DNA of 64,000 nucleotides. Origin: Roseisolibacter agri (GTDB lineage: Bacteria; Gemmatimonadota; Gemmatimonadetes; Gemmatimonadales; Gemmatimonadaceae). Position 1 is the first letter of the stretch. Each line of letters begins with the position of its first letter. The notes under the pieces were generated by a model, which had not been told where the DNA came from, did no database searches, and saw only the letters and a program-made list of their open reading frames with translations. Shown here in pieces: positions 1 to 7,834 of the stretch. The stretch is from contig NZ_BRXS01000008.1 of NCBI RefSeq assembly GCF_030159095.1, positions 1 through 64,000 on the forward strand. The letters are read 5' to 3'. The position numbers and the translations under genes are program-made.

Positions 1-60
1 TGCTCGGGGAGGACGCCCGTCGCCCCGAGTTCGCGGCGAGCCCGAGACCGGAGCCCCGGG

Positions 61-114
61 CGGTCATCGCCCAGCGGTCATCGCCCAGCGGTCATCGCCC
101 AGCGGTCATCGCCC
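61..114. repeat. 14-bp tandem repeat, about four copies
   Basis: The unit CGGTCATCGCCCAG occurs three times perfectly at 61-102, followed by a fourth copy lacking its last two bases. It lies outside any convincing gene. It looks iteron-like, but no replication gene is near. Confidence 0.85.
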
Positions 115-231
115 GCGGGACGGCGTGGGCGGTGCGCCGGGCGCCGGCGGCGCGCGGGGACGAGGCGGCGCTCGCCCCCTGGCCCCCCGGCCGCCCTGGC
201 CGCCTTCGAGCCGTGCCGAGACGCCCCGGTG

Positions 232-468
232 TCAGGGCGTGACCGGCTGTGCCGGCGGCGCGCTCTGGTCACGCAGTACGCAGGGGCCCCCGGGGAGGCG
301 CACGCGGTCGGCGCAGAGCCGCCGCGGGGTGGCACGGTCGAGTCCGGCCGCCTTGCCAGAAGCCTGCGGGCGCGCCTTCACGGCCGAGACCGTGGCGTCG
401 CGTGATACCGGTGATACCGGTCGCGCGCAGGCGGCGACGAGAAGGCTAAGACGCAGAACGGCTCGCAT
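232..468 (-). CDS. Possible small lipoprotein, uncertain
   Basis: This 78-residue frame begins with Met-Arg, a short hydrophobic run and LLVAAC, which resembles a lipobox. The remainder is Arg/Pro/Ala-rich with two further Cys and no domain I recognise. No clear ribosome binding site is visible and the composition resembles chance high-GC reading frames. It has no obvious partner; the nearest genes are the blaI-type repressor and M56 protease on the opposite strand. A chance frame is the main alternative. Confidence 0.2.
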   Translation of the reverse strand: MRAVLRLSLLVAACARPVSPVSRDATVSAVKARPQASGKAAGLDRATPRRLCADRVRLPGGPCVLRDQSAPPAQPVTP

Positions 469-658
469 GCGTCTCCGAGGCGTCGAGAACCGGACTGTAC
501 TGCGCGCTCGCGAGACCTGTCGTCGCTGCACTATGAGAAGCGCGCCACGACCTCACGCGACGAGCCCGCGCCGGCGACACGGCCCTGCGGCCGCCCCCAA
601 GCGCCATGCACCGAGCAGTCCGCGCGGTGGTGGGCACGGAACCCCTCAGGCTTCTCGG

Positions 659-723
659 CGGCACGGCGCGGCGGCATGGCGCGGCGGCATGGCGCGGCGG
701 CATGGCGCGGCGGCATGGCGCCG
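659..723. repeat. 13-bp tandem repeat, five copies
   Basis: The unit CGGCATGGCGCGG is repeated five times; the first copy differs by one base (CGGCACGGCGCGG) and the last ends in CCG. A 13-bp period is not a multiple of three and no gene is supported here, so this is probably non-coding. Confidence 0.8.
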
Positions 724-1028
724 CGGCGCGTGTCGTCCTAGCCTCCAGGTGTGCATACCCCCCGCTCCCGCGGTCCGGCGGTGTGGTGATGGGTGCCGCG
801 TGCGGTCACCGGATTCGGTCACAGGAGGCGCGCAGGCGGTGGTTGGACAGGCGTGAGCCGGCCGCTCCCCGGGCGACGACGGGCGGTGGTCACCCGCTTC
901 ACCCGGGCCACTCACGCCCACCACGGCGCGACCCCCGGCCCTTGGGCCGTGGTGGTGCCGCGAACGGTTGCGGGGAGCTCGGTGGACACCGCCGCGGGTG
1001 GCGGGTCGCCAAGGGGGGCAGGGAAGTA

Positions 1029-1043
1029 TTTACGAGACGTAAA
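1029..1043. promoter_or_regulatory. Cop-box palindrome before the blaI-type gene
   Basis: This is a perfect TTTACG-N3-CGTAAA palindrome, 51 bp before the ATG of the BlaI-type repressor gene. It lies in an AT-richer pocket typical of a promoter and suggests autoregulation, as is usual for BlaI/MecI/CopY repressors. It is one of ten copies in the first 26 kb. Confidence 0.75.
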
Positions 1044-1093
1044 ATGGCCACTAGCTTACACCGCTGTCCGGACCTCCCACCGCGAGCCCACCC

Positions 1094-1619
1094 GTGAGCA
1101 CCCGCCGCACGCCCCGTCGGTCCGCCGACACCACGCCCCGTCTGCAGGACACCGTCCGCCTCTCGGCCGAGGGGCTCGCCAAGGTGCTGGGCGACCTCGA
1201 AGCGCGCGTGCTGCAGACCGTCTGGGACCTCGGCACCCCGGCGCCCGCGCGTGCCGTGTACGAGCGGGTCGCCGAGGAGCACCCGGTGGCGCCGCTGACC
1301 GTGATCGCTGACCGTGATCACGGTGCTCAACAAGTTGGTCGACAAGCGCATCCTCGAGCGCCGCAAGGTGGAGGACCTCTACCACTATTCAGCCCGGATG
1401 TCCGAGCCCGAGTTCATGGCGCACGCGTCGCGCCGGGTCGTGGAGGGCATCCTGTCGTTCGAGCCGGAGGCGGTCGCCGCCTCGATGGTGGACGTGCTGG
1501 CCGAGCGCGACCCCGAGCAGCTCGCGGAGCTCGCGCGCCTGATCCGCCGTCGCATGCGCGAGACGGGCGAACCGCAGGGCGAGCCGGCGCCGCCGTCCCG
1601 CGCGCGGAGGAAGCCCTAG
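1094..1619 (+). pseudogene. BlaI/MecI/CopY-type repressor, frameshifted
   Basis: The first frame (from ATG 1094) encodes a winged-helix N-terminus: LEARVLQTVWDLGTPAPARA, then YERVAEEHPVAPLTVI. The second frame (from about 1314) continues with ITVLNKLVDKRILERRK and an acidic C-terminal dimerisation region ending at TAG 1617-1619. This matches the BlaI/Penicillinase_R layout of about 120-170 residues (DNA-recognition helix, wing, dimer domain). The frames are separated by a 13-bp tandem duplication (1294-1319). Removing one copy restores PLTVITVLNKLVDK without a break, so the damage looks recent. The gene is followed 1 bp later by an M56 protease gene, the usual blaI-blaR1 order, and preceded by its probable operator. 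It may be inactive, or the duplication may be a sequencing error. Confidence 0.85.
1294..1319 (+). repeat. 13-bp tandem duplication disrupting blaI
   Basis: GCTGACCGTGATC occurs at 1294-1306 and again immediately at 1307-1319. Deleting either copy fuses the two BlaI frames exactly between the recognition helix and the wing. The unit is not a multiple of three, hence the frameshift. Confidence 0.95.
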
Positions 1620-1620
1620 G

Positions 1621-2844
1621 GTGATGAAGCCGCCGAGGCGGTCGCCCGCGCCGCCCCCGGCGGCCGCGCCGGGCGCGTCCGCGCCGTCGTACCTCCGCGC
1701 CTCGACCCGGGCGCGCGAGAACCGGCAGCGCCGCGTGCTCCTCCTTGGCATGGCGACGGCGGTGCTGCTCGCCCTGGCGCCCGTCGTCGGCCGCCACGTG
1801 ATCGGCGCCGCCCACCAGCCGCTGACGGGCATCGACCACATTGGAGCGCTCTGCCTCGTGGCGTTGCACGTCCTGCTCACGCCGGTGCACGAGGCGCTAC
1901 ACGTCCTGCTGGCCGGCGGCTTCGCCTACGCGGTGTGGGACCGCGCACGCGCGTGGCGGCGGGCGCGGCGCGCCCTGACGCCGCTCGACGGGGTTGTGCC
2001 GGCGCGCGGCGACGCCTTCTGGGAGGCAGCCGCGCGCGGCGGGCTCGATCCGGCGAGGCTGCGGGTCGTGGCCGGGCTGCCGTCGCCGGCGTTCACCGCG
2101 GGTTGGCTGTCGCCCGTCGTCTACGTCGCGCGCGAGCTGGTCGAGGACGGGCCGCGCCGGCTGCCGCCGGAGGAACTGGCTGCGGTGATTGCGCACGAGC
2201 GCGCGCACGTGGTCCGGCGCGACCCGCTCCGGTTCTCGCTGTTGCGCGCGACGGCGAAGACGCTGTTCTGGATCCCGGGACTGCGCGGCCTCGCGGACGA
2301 CGTGGCGGACGAGGCGGAGATCCGCGCCGACGACGCGGCGGCGGCCGTCGTGGGGCCGCTGACGCTCGCCTCAGCCCTCGTAGCCCTCGCGGCGTGGCGT
2401 CCGCCGGCCGCGGCCTTCGGCGAGCCGATGCCGGACTACACGGTCGGCTTCGCCCACCCGGTCCGCTCCATGCCCACAGGCGTGAGCCGGGCGGGCGTGC
2501 CGTTCGTGCGCCACGATCTGCTGGACCGCCGGGTGCGCCGCCTCGCCGGCGAGGACACGACGCCCGCGTCGCGCGTCACGCGCCGCTCGCTCGCGAGCGC
2601 GGCGGCCGCGCTGGTGGTGGTGTGGACGTCGGGCCTCGTGGATGTACACGAGCTGCCGCATGACACGGCGGCGAGCGGCGCGGTCGCTGTCGCGCACGCG
2701 GCGCACTGCCACCATCTCCGCACGTCCGCGATCTCGCACCTGTTCTGCCGGCTCGGCGCGACTGGCGGGTGGATCACCCCCGGCGGCTCCGACTGTCCGC
2801 ACCGGGCGCGACCGGGCGCGCCGCCGCCCATTGGCGGCGCCTGA
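1621..2844 (+). CDS. M56 (BlaR1-like) membrane metalloprotease with His/Cys tail
   Basis: The product is a 407-residue membrane protein. Hydrophobic segments lie near residues 38-62, 74-106 and 322-340. The zinc-protease motif HERAH is at 192-196, and ExxAD at 233-237 supplies the likely third ligand. M56 proteases such as BlaR1 cleave a partner BlaI-type repressor after an outside signal. Here the C-terminus after the last membrane segment is only about 65 residues instead of a penicillin-binding domain. It is rich in possible copper ligands: H343, H347, H359, H362, C363, H364, H365, H373, C376, C392 and H394. The start is GTG 1621 or ATG 1624, with GGAGG at 1606-1610. The copper gene context suggests a metal sensor; this role is inferred. 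Confidence 0.82.
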   Translation: MMKPPRRSPAPPPAAAPGASAPSYLRASTRARENRQRRVLLLGMATAVLLALAPVVGRHVIGAAHQPLTGIDHIGALCLVALHVLLTPVHEALHVLLAGGFAYAVWDRARAWRRARRALTPLDGVVPARGDAFWEAAARGGLDPARLRVVAGLPSPAFTAGWLSPVVYVARELVEDGPRRLPPEELAAVIAHERAHVVRRDPLRFSLLRATAKTLFWIPGLRGLADDVADEAEIRADDAAAAVVGPLTLASALVALAAWRPPAAAFGEPMPDYTVGFAHPVRSMPTGVSRAGVPFVRHDLLDRRVRRLAGEDTTPASRVTRRSLASAAAALVVVWTSGLVDVHELPHDTAASGAVAVAHAAHCHHLRTSAISHLFCRLGATGGWITPGGSDCPHRARPGAPPPIGGA

Positions 2845-2845
2845 C

Positions 2846-2860
2846 GGGCGCCGCGCGCCC
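2846..2860 (+). terminator. Short GC hairpin after the M56 gene
   Basis: GGGCGC and GCGCCC form a 6-bp stem with a 3-nt loop directly after the TGA stop. No T tract follows, so its role as a terminator is uncertain. Confidence 0.35.
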
Positions 2861-2925
2861 ACGATCCCCCGGTATTGTTGCGCGCTGGTACGTCCCACGG
2901 TCTGTAACGCAAGACGGACCGTCCC

Positions 2926-3901
2926 GTGCCTTCTGACCCGTGCCCTGGCGTCGTCCGCTGGCGCGCGCTGACTCCGCGACCGCCGGTCGCCGGCCCCCTC
3001 CGCCCCCGCGTTCTGGCCGCCGTGCTCGGGGCGCTTGCTGCCGAGGGAGGGGCGCGCCGCTTGGCGGCCCAGACAGACTACGACAACACGGACGGGGGCC
3101 GTCCCCTCACCACGGAGGGCGCGTACCCGGTCGGACGGCGCGCCCTCGCGTTCCCACTCGCGCCGCTGCGCGTGGAGCGCGCGCGCGGGGCGGCTTCTAC
3201 AGCTGGGGCATCGTGCCGGCGGTCGCCCTCGGCGTCCTGACGCGCACGCAGCTCGAGGTCGGCGTTCCGCTGGCGTACGTCGGTGGCACCGCCAGGCGAC
3301 GCGCGTCGGGCCTGGCGGACGTTGAACTCTCCATGCTCCGCAACCTCACCGTTGAGTCGGCGATCCCCGCGCTCGCACTGGTTGGCGACGTACCGATTCC
3401 CGCCGGCGGGTTTGGGCCCGACCGGGCGTACCCGTCCCTCAAGGGCATCGGGACGCAGACGGTCGCGTGGGCACGGTTCCACGTGAACGGCCAGCACACG
3501 TTCGGTGACCGCCTCAGCCGCGACGCGACCGACCTCGCCGCCGCGGATTCTGCCGGCGTACCGGACTGGTGCCGCCCGGTCACCGGACGCCCCAGAGCGG
3601 TGCACTCTATCCGCGGGCAGGTGACGACGTTGGCCCCGGCGCGGCGGAGCTATCGCAATGGCAGGCAGGCGTCGCCGTTGACCGCACCTTTCCCCTCCGC
3701 GCCCTCCTCGTGACCAGTGAGGTGGTCGCACGCCGACCGCTGCGCCGGGGCGAGGACGTGGAGTCGAGCACGGGCGGGGGCGTCCGCTACCAGCTCAGTT
3801 CCCGCGTCGCCGCCGATGCCGGCGCGGGCTATCGGCTCACGGGAAGCGAGGGGGGCTGGTTCGCCACGTTCGGCGCCGCCGTCGTCGTTCGCCGGCTGTA
3901 G
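2926..3901 (+). pseudogene. Outer-membrane transporter-like protein, two frameshifts
   Basis: A continuous homology-like product is spread over three frames. From GTG 2926 come a signal-peptide-like segment and TDYDNTDGGRPLTTEGAYPV. After a shift near 3185 the frame reads FYSWGIVPAVALGVLTRTQLEVGVPLAYV through HVNGQHTFGD. After a second shift between about 3550 and 3640 it reads LSQWQAGVAVDRTFPLRALL and ends with GAGYRL and ATFGAAVVVRR. Alternating strands and a final aromatic/hydrophobic strand fit a beta-barrel of the phenol-degradation MetA/transporter type, about 300 residues. Both shifts change the frame in the same direction. It may be a decayed gene or carry assembly errors. It lies between the regulator pair and the convergent copA-copB operon. 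Confidence 0.7.
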
Positions 3902-4235
3902 TCAGGGCGCTGCGCCGCCGTCGCCTGCCGCCGCGTCCGTCCTGCGCTCCCGTCACCGCTTGGCACCTCGCGCCGCACCACCTGCCGCACCAGCTCCCGC
4001 TCCGCGGACGCGCAGGGCGAGCGCACCCGGGAGGCGCCGCCACGTCCTGTCGGCACCACCACACCGAGCGCCCCCGCCTCGCCGGGGCCCGCCTGACGCA
4101 CGCGCACGCGCTGAGCCCACCGTTCGTCTGGCGTGCGCCGTGCGCGCGGCGTATCGCAGCGCCTCTCCGCGCCTCTCCGCGCCTCTCCGCGCCTCTCCGC
4201 GCCTCTCAGCGCCTCTCAGCGCCTCTCAGCGCCTC
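3902..4235. other. Gap between convergent genes, repeat-rich
   Basis: No gene is supported between the outer-membrane pseudogene and the copB stop. The right half holds the 10-bp tandem repeat described separately. No clear hairpin terminator with a T tract is visible. Confidence 0.6.
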
Positions 4236-4240
4236 TCAGC
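4161..4240. repeat. 10-bp tandem repeat running into the copB stop codon
   Basis: Four copies of GCCTCTCCGC (4161-4200) are followed by four of GCCTCTCAGC (4201-4240). On the minus strand each of the second set reads GCTGAGAGGC, and the copB TGA (4236-4238) is the one inside the first copy met. The 3' end of copB is therefore embedded in the array. Confidence 0.95.
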
Positions 4241-5174
4241 GCCAGACGCGAACGCCCGCCACCAGACCTGCCGTGCGGTCCGACTCGCCCGCGGCCCGCG
4301 CCAGGCCTGCCGACCCGCCCGTGCGCCGGAACCAGGAGAGCCCCACGTAGGGCGCGAAATCACGCCGGAACTCGTAGCGCAGGCGCACCCCGAGCTCCGC
4401 GTCGGTGAGGCCAGGAGCGTACAAGAACTCTGGCACGCGCTGGACGACCGCGTGCAGCTCGGCGCGCGGCTGCACGATGAGCCGCTGCGTCAGCAGGAAA
4501 TCGGTGGTCCCCGCGATGCGCGCCGAGACCTGTCCTGTCGGGCTCACGTACAGCGAGGGTTCGAGCGTGAACCACCCCGGTGCGAGACCCTCCATCCCAA
4601 AGTGCAGCAGCCCCCGCGTGCGCAGCGGGCCGACCTCGCCACGCCGGCTCTCCACGCGCACGCCGACGAGCGCACTCCAGAACGGCGAGACAAGCCGACC
4701 GTAGTTCACGTCGCCGCGCAGGTCGATCTCCCGCCCGCCACGCGTCGGCTGCTCGGCGTCGACGTTGAGGAAGACGCGGTGGTAGTCGCCGCCGATCCAA
4801 CCCGTGCCGTCGAGCGTGATCGGCAGGGCTGACTCGCCCGAGGCGATCTCGAGCACTTCGGTCAGCAGGAAGACGCGGCGCGTGCGGTCCATCATCATCC
4901 CGTGCGCCGGTCCCGTGCCCTGTCCGTGCGACTGTCCGGTCACCCGACCCGACCGCCCGCCCGTGGTGTCGCCCGTGATGCGGGTCGGCGGCTCCGTCCC
5001 AGGCGGCGCCGGCGTGCTGGGCGATGCAGGCGTGCCCTGCGCGCCCGCCGGCCGCGCGGCCATGGCGGCGAAGAGCAGGGCCGCCGCCGCCGCCCACGCG
5101 CGCCGCCGCCTCACCTGACGTGTCGCGCCGCGCAGTGCGCAGCCGCCCGTGCGCGTACCAGCCAGGCCGCTCAT
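4236..5174 (-). CDS. copB: Copper resistance protein CopB/PcoB, outer membrane
   Basis: The product has 312 residues. A signal peptide with the hydrophobic run AAAALLFAAMAARPAGAQG is followed by a Thr/Pro-rich linker and a His/Met patch (GQGTGPAHGMMMDRTRR). A barrel domain follows, with phrases typical of CopB/PcoB (LLTEVLEIASGE, DVNYGRLVSPFWSALVGVR, LSWFRRTG) and a final strand ending VAGVRVWR. CopB proteins sit in the outer membrane and work with the multicopper oxidase CopA, possibly exporting or sequestering periplasmic copper. The ATG overlaps the TGA of the upstream copA gene (ATGA), so the two are translationally coupled. The stop codon lies inside a 10-bp tandem array. Confidence 0.92.
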   Translation of the reverse strand: MSGLAGTRTGGCALRGATRQVRRRRAWAAAAALLFAAMAARPAGAQGTPASPSTPAPPGTEPPTRITGDTTGGRSGRVTGQSHGQGTGPAHGMMMDRTRRVFLLTEVLEIASGESALPITLDGTGWIGGDYHRVFLNVDAEQPTRGGREIDLRGDVNYGRLVSPFWSALVGVRVESRRGEVGPLRTRGLLHFGMEGLAPGWFTLEPSLYVSPTGQVSARIAGTTDFLLTQRLIVQPRAELHAVVQRVPEFLYAPGLTDAELGVRLRYEFRRDFAPYVGLSWFRRTGGSAGLARAAGESDRTAGLVAGVRVWR

Positions 5175-7330
5175 CGGGCCTCCTGCGCGGTGACCGGCGC
5201 GCCACCCGTTGGCGGCACGACGTCGAAGACGCGGAACATCCCCATCTCCATGTGATACAGCACGTGACAGTGGAAGGCCCACGGCCCCAGGTCGTTCGGG
5301 ACCGTCACGAACGACACGCGGTCTGCGGGCTTGACGTTCACCGTGTGCAGCCGCGGACATAGCTCGCCGTTCCCGTTCTCGAGCAGCATCCACATGCCGT
5401 GGAGGTGCATCGGGTGCGCCATCATCGTGTCGTTGACCATCGTGAAGCGCACGGGCTCCCCCTGCGTGAGCCGCAGCGCGTCCGGCGCGTCGGAGAACTT
5501 GACGCCGTTGATGGACCACATGTACCGCTCCATGTTGCCCGTCAGGTGCAGCTCGATCTCGCGCACCGGCTGGCGCCGCGACTCGGGGTGTGGCGTGAGG
5601 GCGCGTAGGTCCGTGTAGACGAGCACACGCCAGCCATCCTCGCCGAGCCCGGGCCCGGGCTCGGCGAGCCGACTCCCGGTGACCTCGGCCGGCTTGGTCA
5701 TGGCGGTGTCGTGGTCGTCCGGGCCGTGGAGCATCGGATCCGGGAGCGTGCCGAGCGGGCGGAGCCCCGTCTTCCGCTCGATGCTGCCGTCGTACAGGCG
5801 CGTGCCGGGCTCCCACGGGCGTGGCTCGGCCATGCCCCCCATGGCCATTCCCCCCATCCCGCTCATGCCGGCCATGTCGTGGCCGGCCATCGCGCCGGCG
5901 GGCTGTCCGCTCGACTGCTGCCCTGTGGGCTGCCCTGTGGGCTGCCCTGTGGGCTGCCCTGTGGGCTGTCCCGTCGCCGGCATGCCGCCGTGGCCGGCGT
6001 GCCCGGTGGCTGGCGAAGGAGCGGGCGCCGGCGTCGGTGCGCCATGCCCAGCGTGGCCGCCGCCCGCGCTGGATGGCGCTCCCATGCTTCGGCCGCTCAT
6101 CCCGCTCATCCCGCTCATCCCGGCGTGGCCGCCCATCGCCATGCCCATGTCCATCATGGTCAGCTCGGGCCGCGGCCGCCGGCGCGGGATCGGGCCCGCC
6201 ATGCCGGCCTGCGGCGCGAGGGTTCCGCGCGCAAAGCCGCTCCGGTCCATCGACTCGGCGAAGATCGTGAAGGCGGCGGCAGCGTTCGGCTCCACGATCA
6301 CGTCGTAGGTCTGTGCGATCTCCACGCGGAACTCGTCGACCGTCACCGGCTGCACGTACTGCCCGCTCACGGCGACGACCGTCATCGGGAGGCCCGGGAT
6401 GCGCACGTCGAAGTACGTGCCGGCGCCCGCATTGATGAAGCGGAGCCGCACGCGCTCACCCGGACGGAAGAGCCCGGTCCAGTTCGCCGCCGGCGGGAGC
6501 CCGTTGCACAGGTACGTGTAGACCGGCGCGGTGATGTCCGAGATGTCGGTCGGGCTCATGCGCATCTGTGCCCACATCCAGCGCTCGCGGATCGCGTCGC
6601 GCCATCCCATGCGGTCGACATCACGGAAGAAGTCTGCAGCCGTGCGCCGCTGGAAGTTCGAGTACGTCGCCTGCTTCTTCAGCCGGTCGAGCACACGGTA
6701 CGGGTCCTCGAACATCCAGTCGGAGAGCATGACGACGTACTCGCGGTCGTACGCGAACGGCTCCGGCTCGGCCGGGTCGATGACCAGCGGTCCGTAGTGG
6801 CCCACCTGCTCCTGGAGCCCCGAGTGGCTGTGGTACCAGTAGGTGCCGTACTGCTTCAGGGGGAAGCGGTAGGTGAACGTCGTGCCTGCCGGGATGCCCG
6901 CGAAGTTGACCCCCGGCACGCCGTCCATCGGGTTCGGGAGGATGATCCCGTGCCAGTGGATGGACGTGTCCTCGCGCAGGGCGTTCGTGACGCGGATGAT
7001 GGCCTCGTCGCCCTCACGAAACCGCAGCAGCGGCCCCGGCACGGTGTCGTTCATCGCGACCGCGGTCGCGCGGCGCCCGTCGACCGTGATCGCGGTCTCC
7101 GCCACGCGCAGGTCGACGCTCGCGGCGCGAGCGGCCGGCGCGAGGCTCGCGCGCGCCGTCGGCGCCGGGCCGTGGCCTGCTGACACCTGCGCGTACGCGG
7201 GCGTGAGCCGGTTCACGGCGGCGAGGGCGCCCATCGCCCCGGCGGCGTGCAGAAAGTGCCGGCGCGAGACCGGCGTGGTCGCCAGCGCGCCGCTCTCGGG
7301 TACGCCGTGCACGTGTGTGTGGCGGGACAT
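5171..7330 (-). CDS. copA: CopA-type periplasmic multicopper oxidase
   Basis: This 719-residue protein has a Tat-type leader ([11 protein letters not shown]23-R24) and three cupredoxin domains. The four copper-ligand motifs are visible: HWH at 125-127, HSH at 167-169, HPMHLH at 639-644 and [10 protein letters not shown] starting at 687. It oxidises Cu(I) to the less toxic Cu(II) in the periplasm, by family. Between domains two and three (about residues 390-502) is a Met/His-rich insert with MSGMSGMSG runs and four GQPT repeats, a likely extra copper-loading region. It heads the copA-copB operon, and the ATGA overlap couples translation of the two. A Cop-box lies 237 bp upstream, in the 500-bp gap shared with the divergent His-rich secreted protein gene. 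Confidence 0.96.
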   Translation of the reverse strand: MSRHTHVHGVPESGALATTPVSRRHFLHAAGAMGALAAVNRLTPAYAQVSAGHGPAPTARASLAPAARAASVDLRVAETAITVDGRRATAVAMNDTVPGPLLRFREGDEAIIRVTNALREDTSIHWHGIILPNPMDGVPGVNFAGIPAGTTFTYRFPLKQYGTYWYHSHSGLQEQVGHYGPLVIDPAEPEPFAYDREYVVMLSDWMFEDPYRVLDRLKKQATYSNFQRRTAADFFRDVDRMGWRDAIRERWMWAQMRMSPTDISDITAPVYTYLCNGLPPAANWTGLFRPGERVRLRFINAGAGTYFDVRIPGLPMTVVAVSGQYVQPVTVDEFRVEIAQTYDVIVEPNAAAAFTIFAESMDRSGFARGTLAPQAGMAGPIPRRRPRPELTMMDMGMAMGGHAGMSGMSGMSGRSMGAPSSAGGGHAGHGAPTPAPAPSPATGHAGHGGMPATGQPTGQPTGQPTGQPTGQQSSGQPAGAMAGHDMAGMSGMGGMAMGGMAEPRPWEPGTRLYDGSIERKTGLRPLGTLPDPMLHGPDDHDTAMTKPAEVTGSRLAEPGPGLGEDGWRVLVYTDLRALTPHPESRRQPVREIELHLTGNMERYMWSINGVKFSDAPDALRLTQGEPVRFTMVNDTMMAHPMHLHGMWMLLENGNGELCPRLHTVNVKPADRVSFVTVPNDLGPWAFHCHVLYHMEMGMFRVFDVVPPTGGAPVTAQEAR
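5917..5964 (-). repeat. 12-bp in-frame repeat in copA (GQPT x4)
   Basis: GCTGCCCTGTGG on the plus strand is repeated four times perfectly, encoding Gly-Gln-Pro-Thr on the minus strand, inside the Met-rich insert of the oxidase. Confidence 0.95.
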
Positions 7331-7834
7331 CAGACAGACGGGAAGACGGTGAACCGGTGAGCCGGCAGGCGGGCAGCGCCTGCCGATCCGGCGGCCAGCA
7401 CGCGCGCAGCATTCTCGGGGGCAGCCTCGCTCCGCGGCCGACGCCGGCCCGGACGTCGACCCGGGTCGGCCGGACCGCCACCAAGCCAGGCGCGCGGGCC
7501 CTGGTGCGACGGGAGCCGGCGGGATCCGTCCGGTGTCTGCGCAAACACGAGGCTAGCGCGTTGCATTCTACGCATGATAAAATATACGCGTGGACGCCGC
7601 CACCAGGGCAACTCCTGTCAGAATGCGGGCGCCGGCCCGCGTCGGGCTCGTCGCGTGAACGACGGACGGGCGCCGTCTGGGCACGCTGCGCACGCGAGCA
7701 CGCGCGCGAGCGGACGCGGCATCCGGGGGCGCGTCGGCGTCCCCCGTCCCCGGGGCAGGCGCGTCCACGCGCCGGCGACTCGCGCCGGGTCCGCACACCT
7801 TCCGTCGGGTTCAGTCGTCCCGAGGTGCCTTTCG
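7331..7834. other. Divergent promoter region between copA and the His-rich protein gene
   Basis: No gene is supported in this roughly 500-bp gap. It contains one Cop-box at 7567-7581 in a small AT-rich pocket (GATAAAATATAC), placed so that it could control either direction. Confidence 0.65.
7567..7581. promoter_or_regulatory. Cop-box between copA and the His-rich secreted protein gene
   Basis: TCTACG-CAT-GATAAA matches the TTTACG-N3-CGTAAA palindrome at 10 of 12 arm bases. It lies 237 bp from the copA start and 254 bp from the ATG at 7835. Confidence 0.65.

Larger units (their letters stand above)
1..1093. other. Non-coding or uncertain leader region
   Basis: No convincing large gene is visible in this stretch. 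It holds a 14-bp tandem repeat near its left end, a 13-bp tandem repeat around 659-723 and, at 1029-1043, the operator-like palindrome that precedes the blaI-type gene. The open frames here are low-complexity Arg/Ala/Gly/Pro strings typical of high-GC shadow frames. One short minus-strand frame (232-468) has a leader-like start and is listed separately. Confidence 0.6.

Noticed and set aside
61-114. Iteron-like repeats of a plasmid origin
   Set aside because: No replication initiator gene, AT-rich stretch or DnaA box is near; similar short repeats occur throughout the window.
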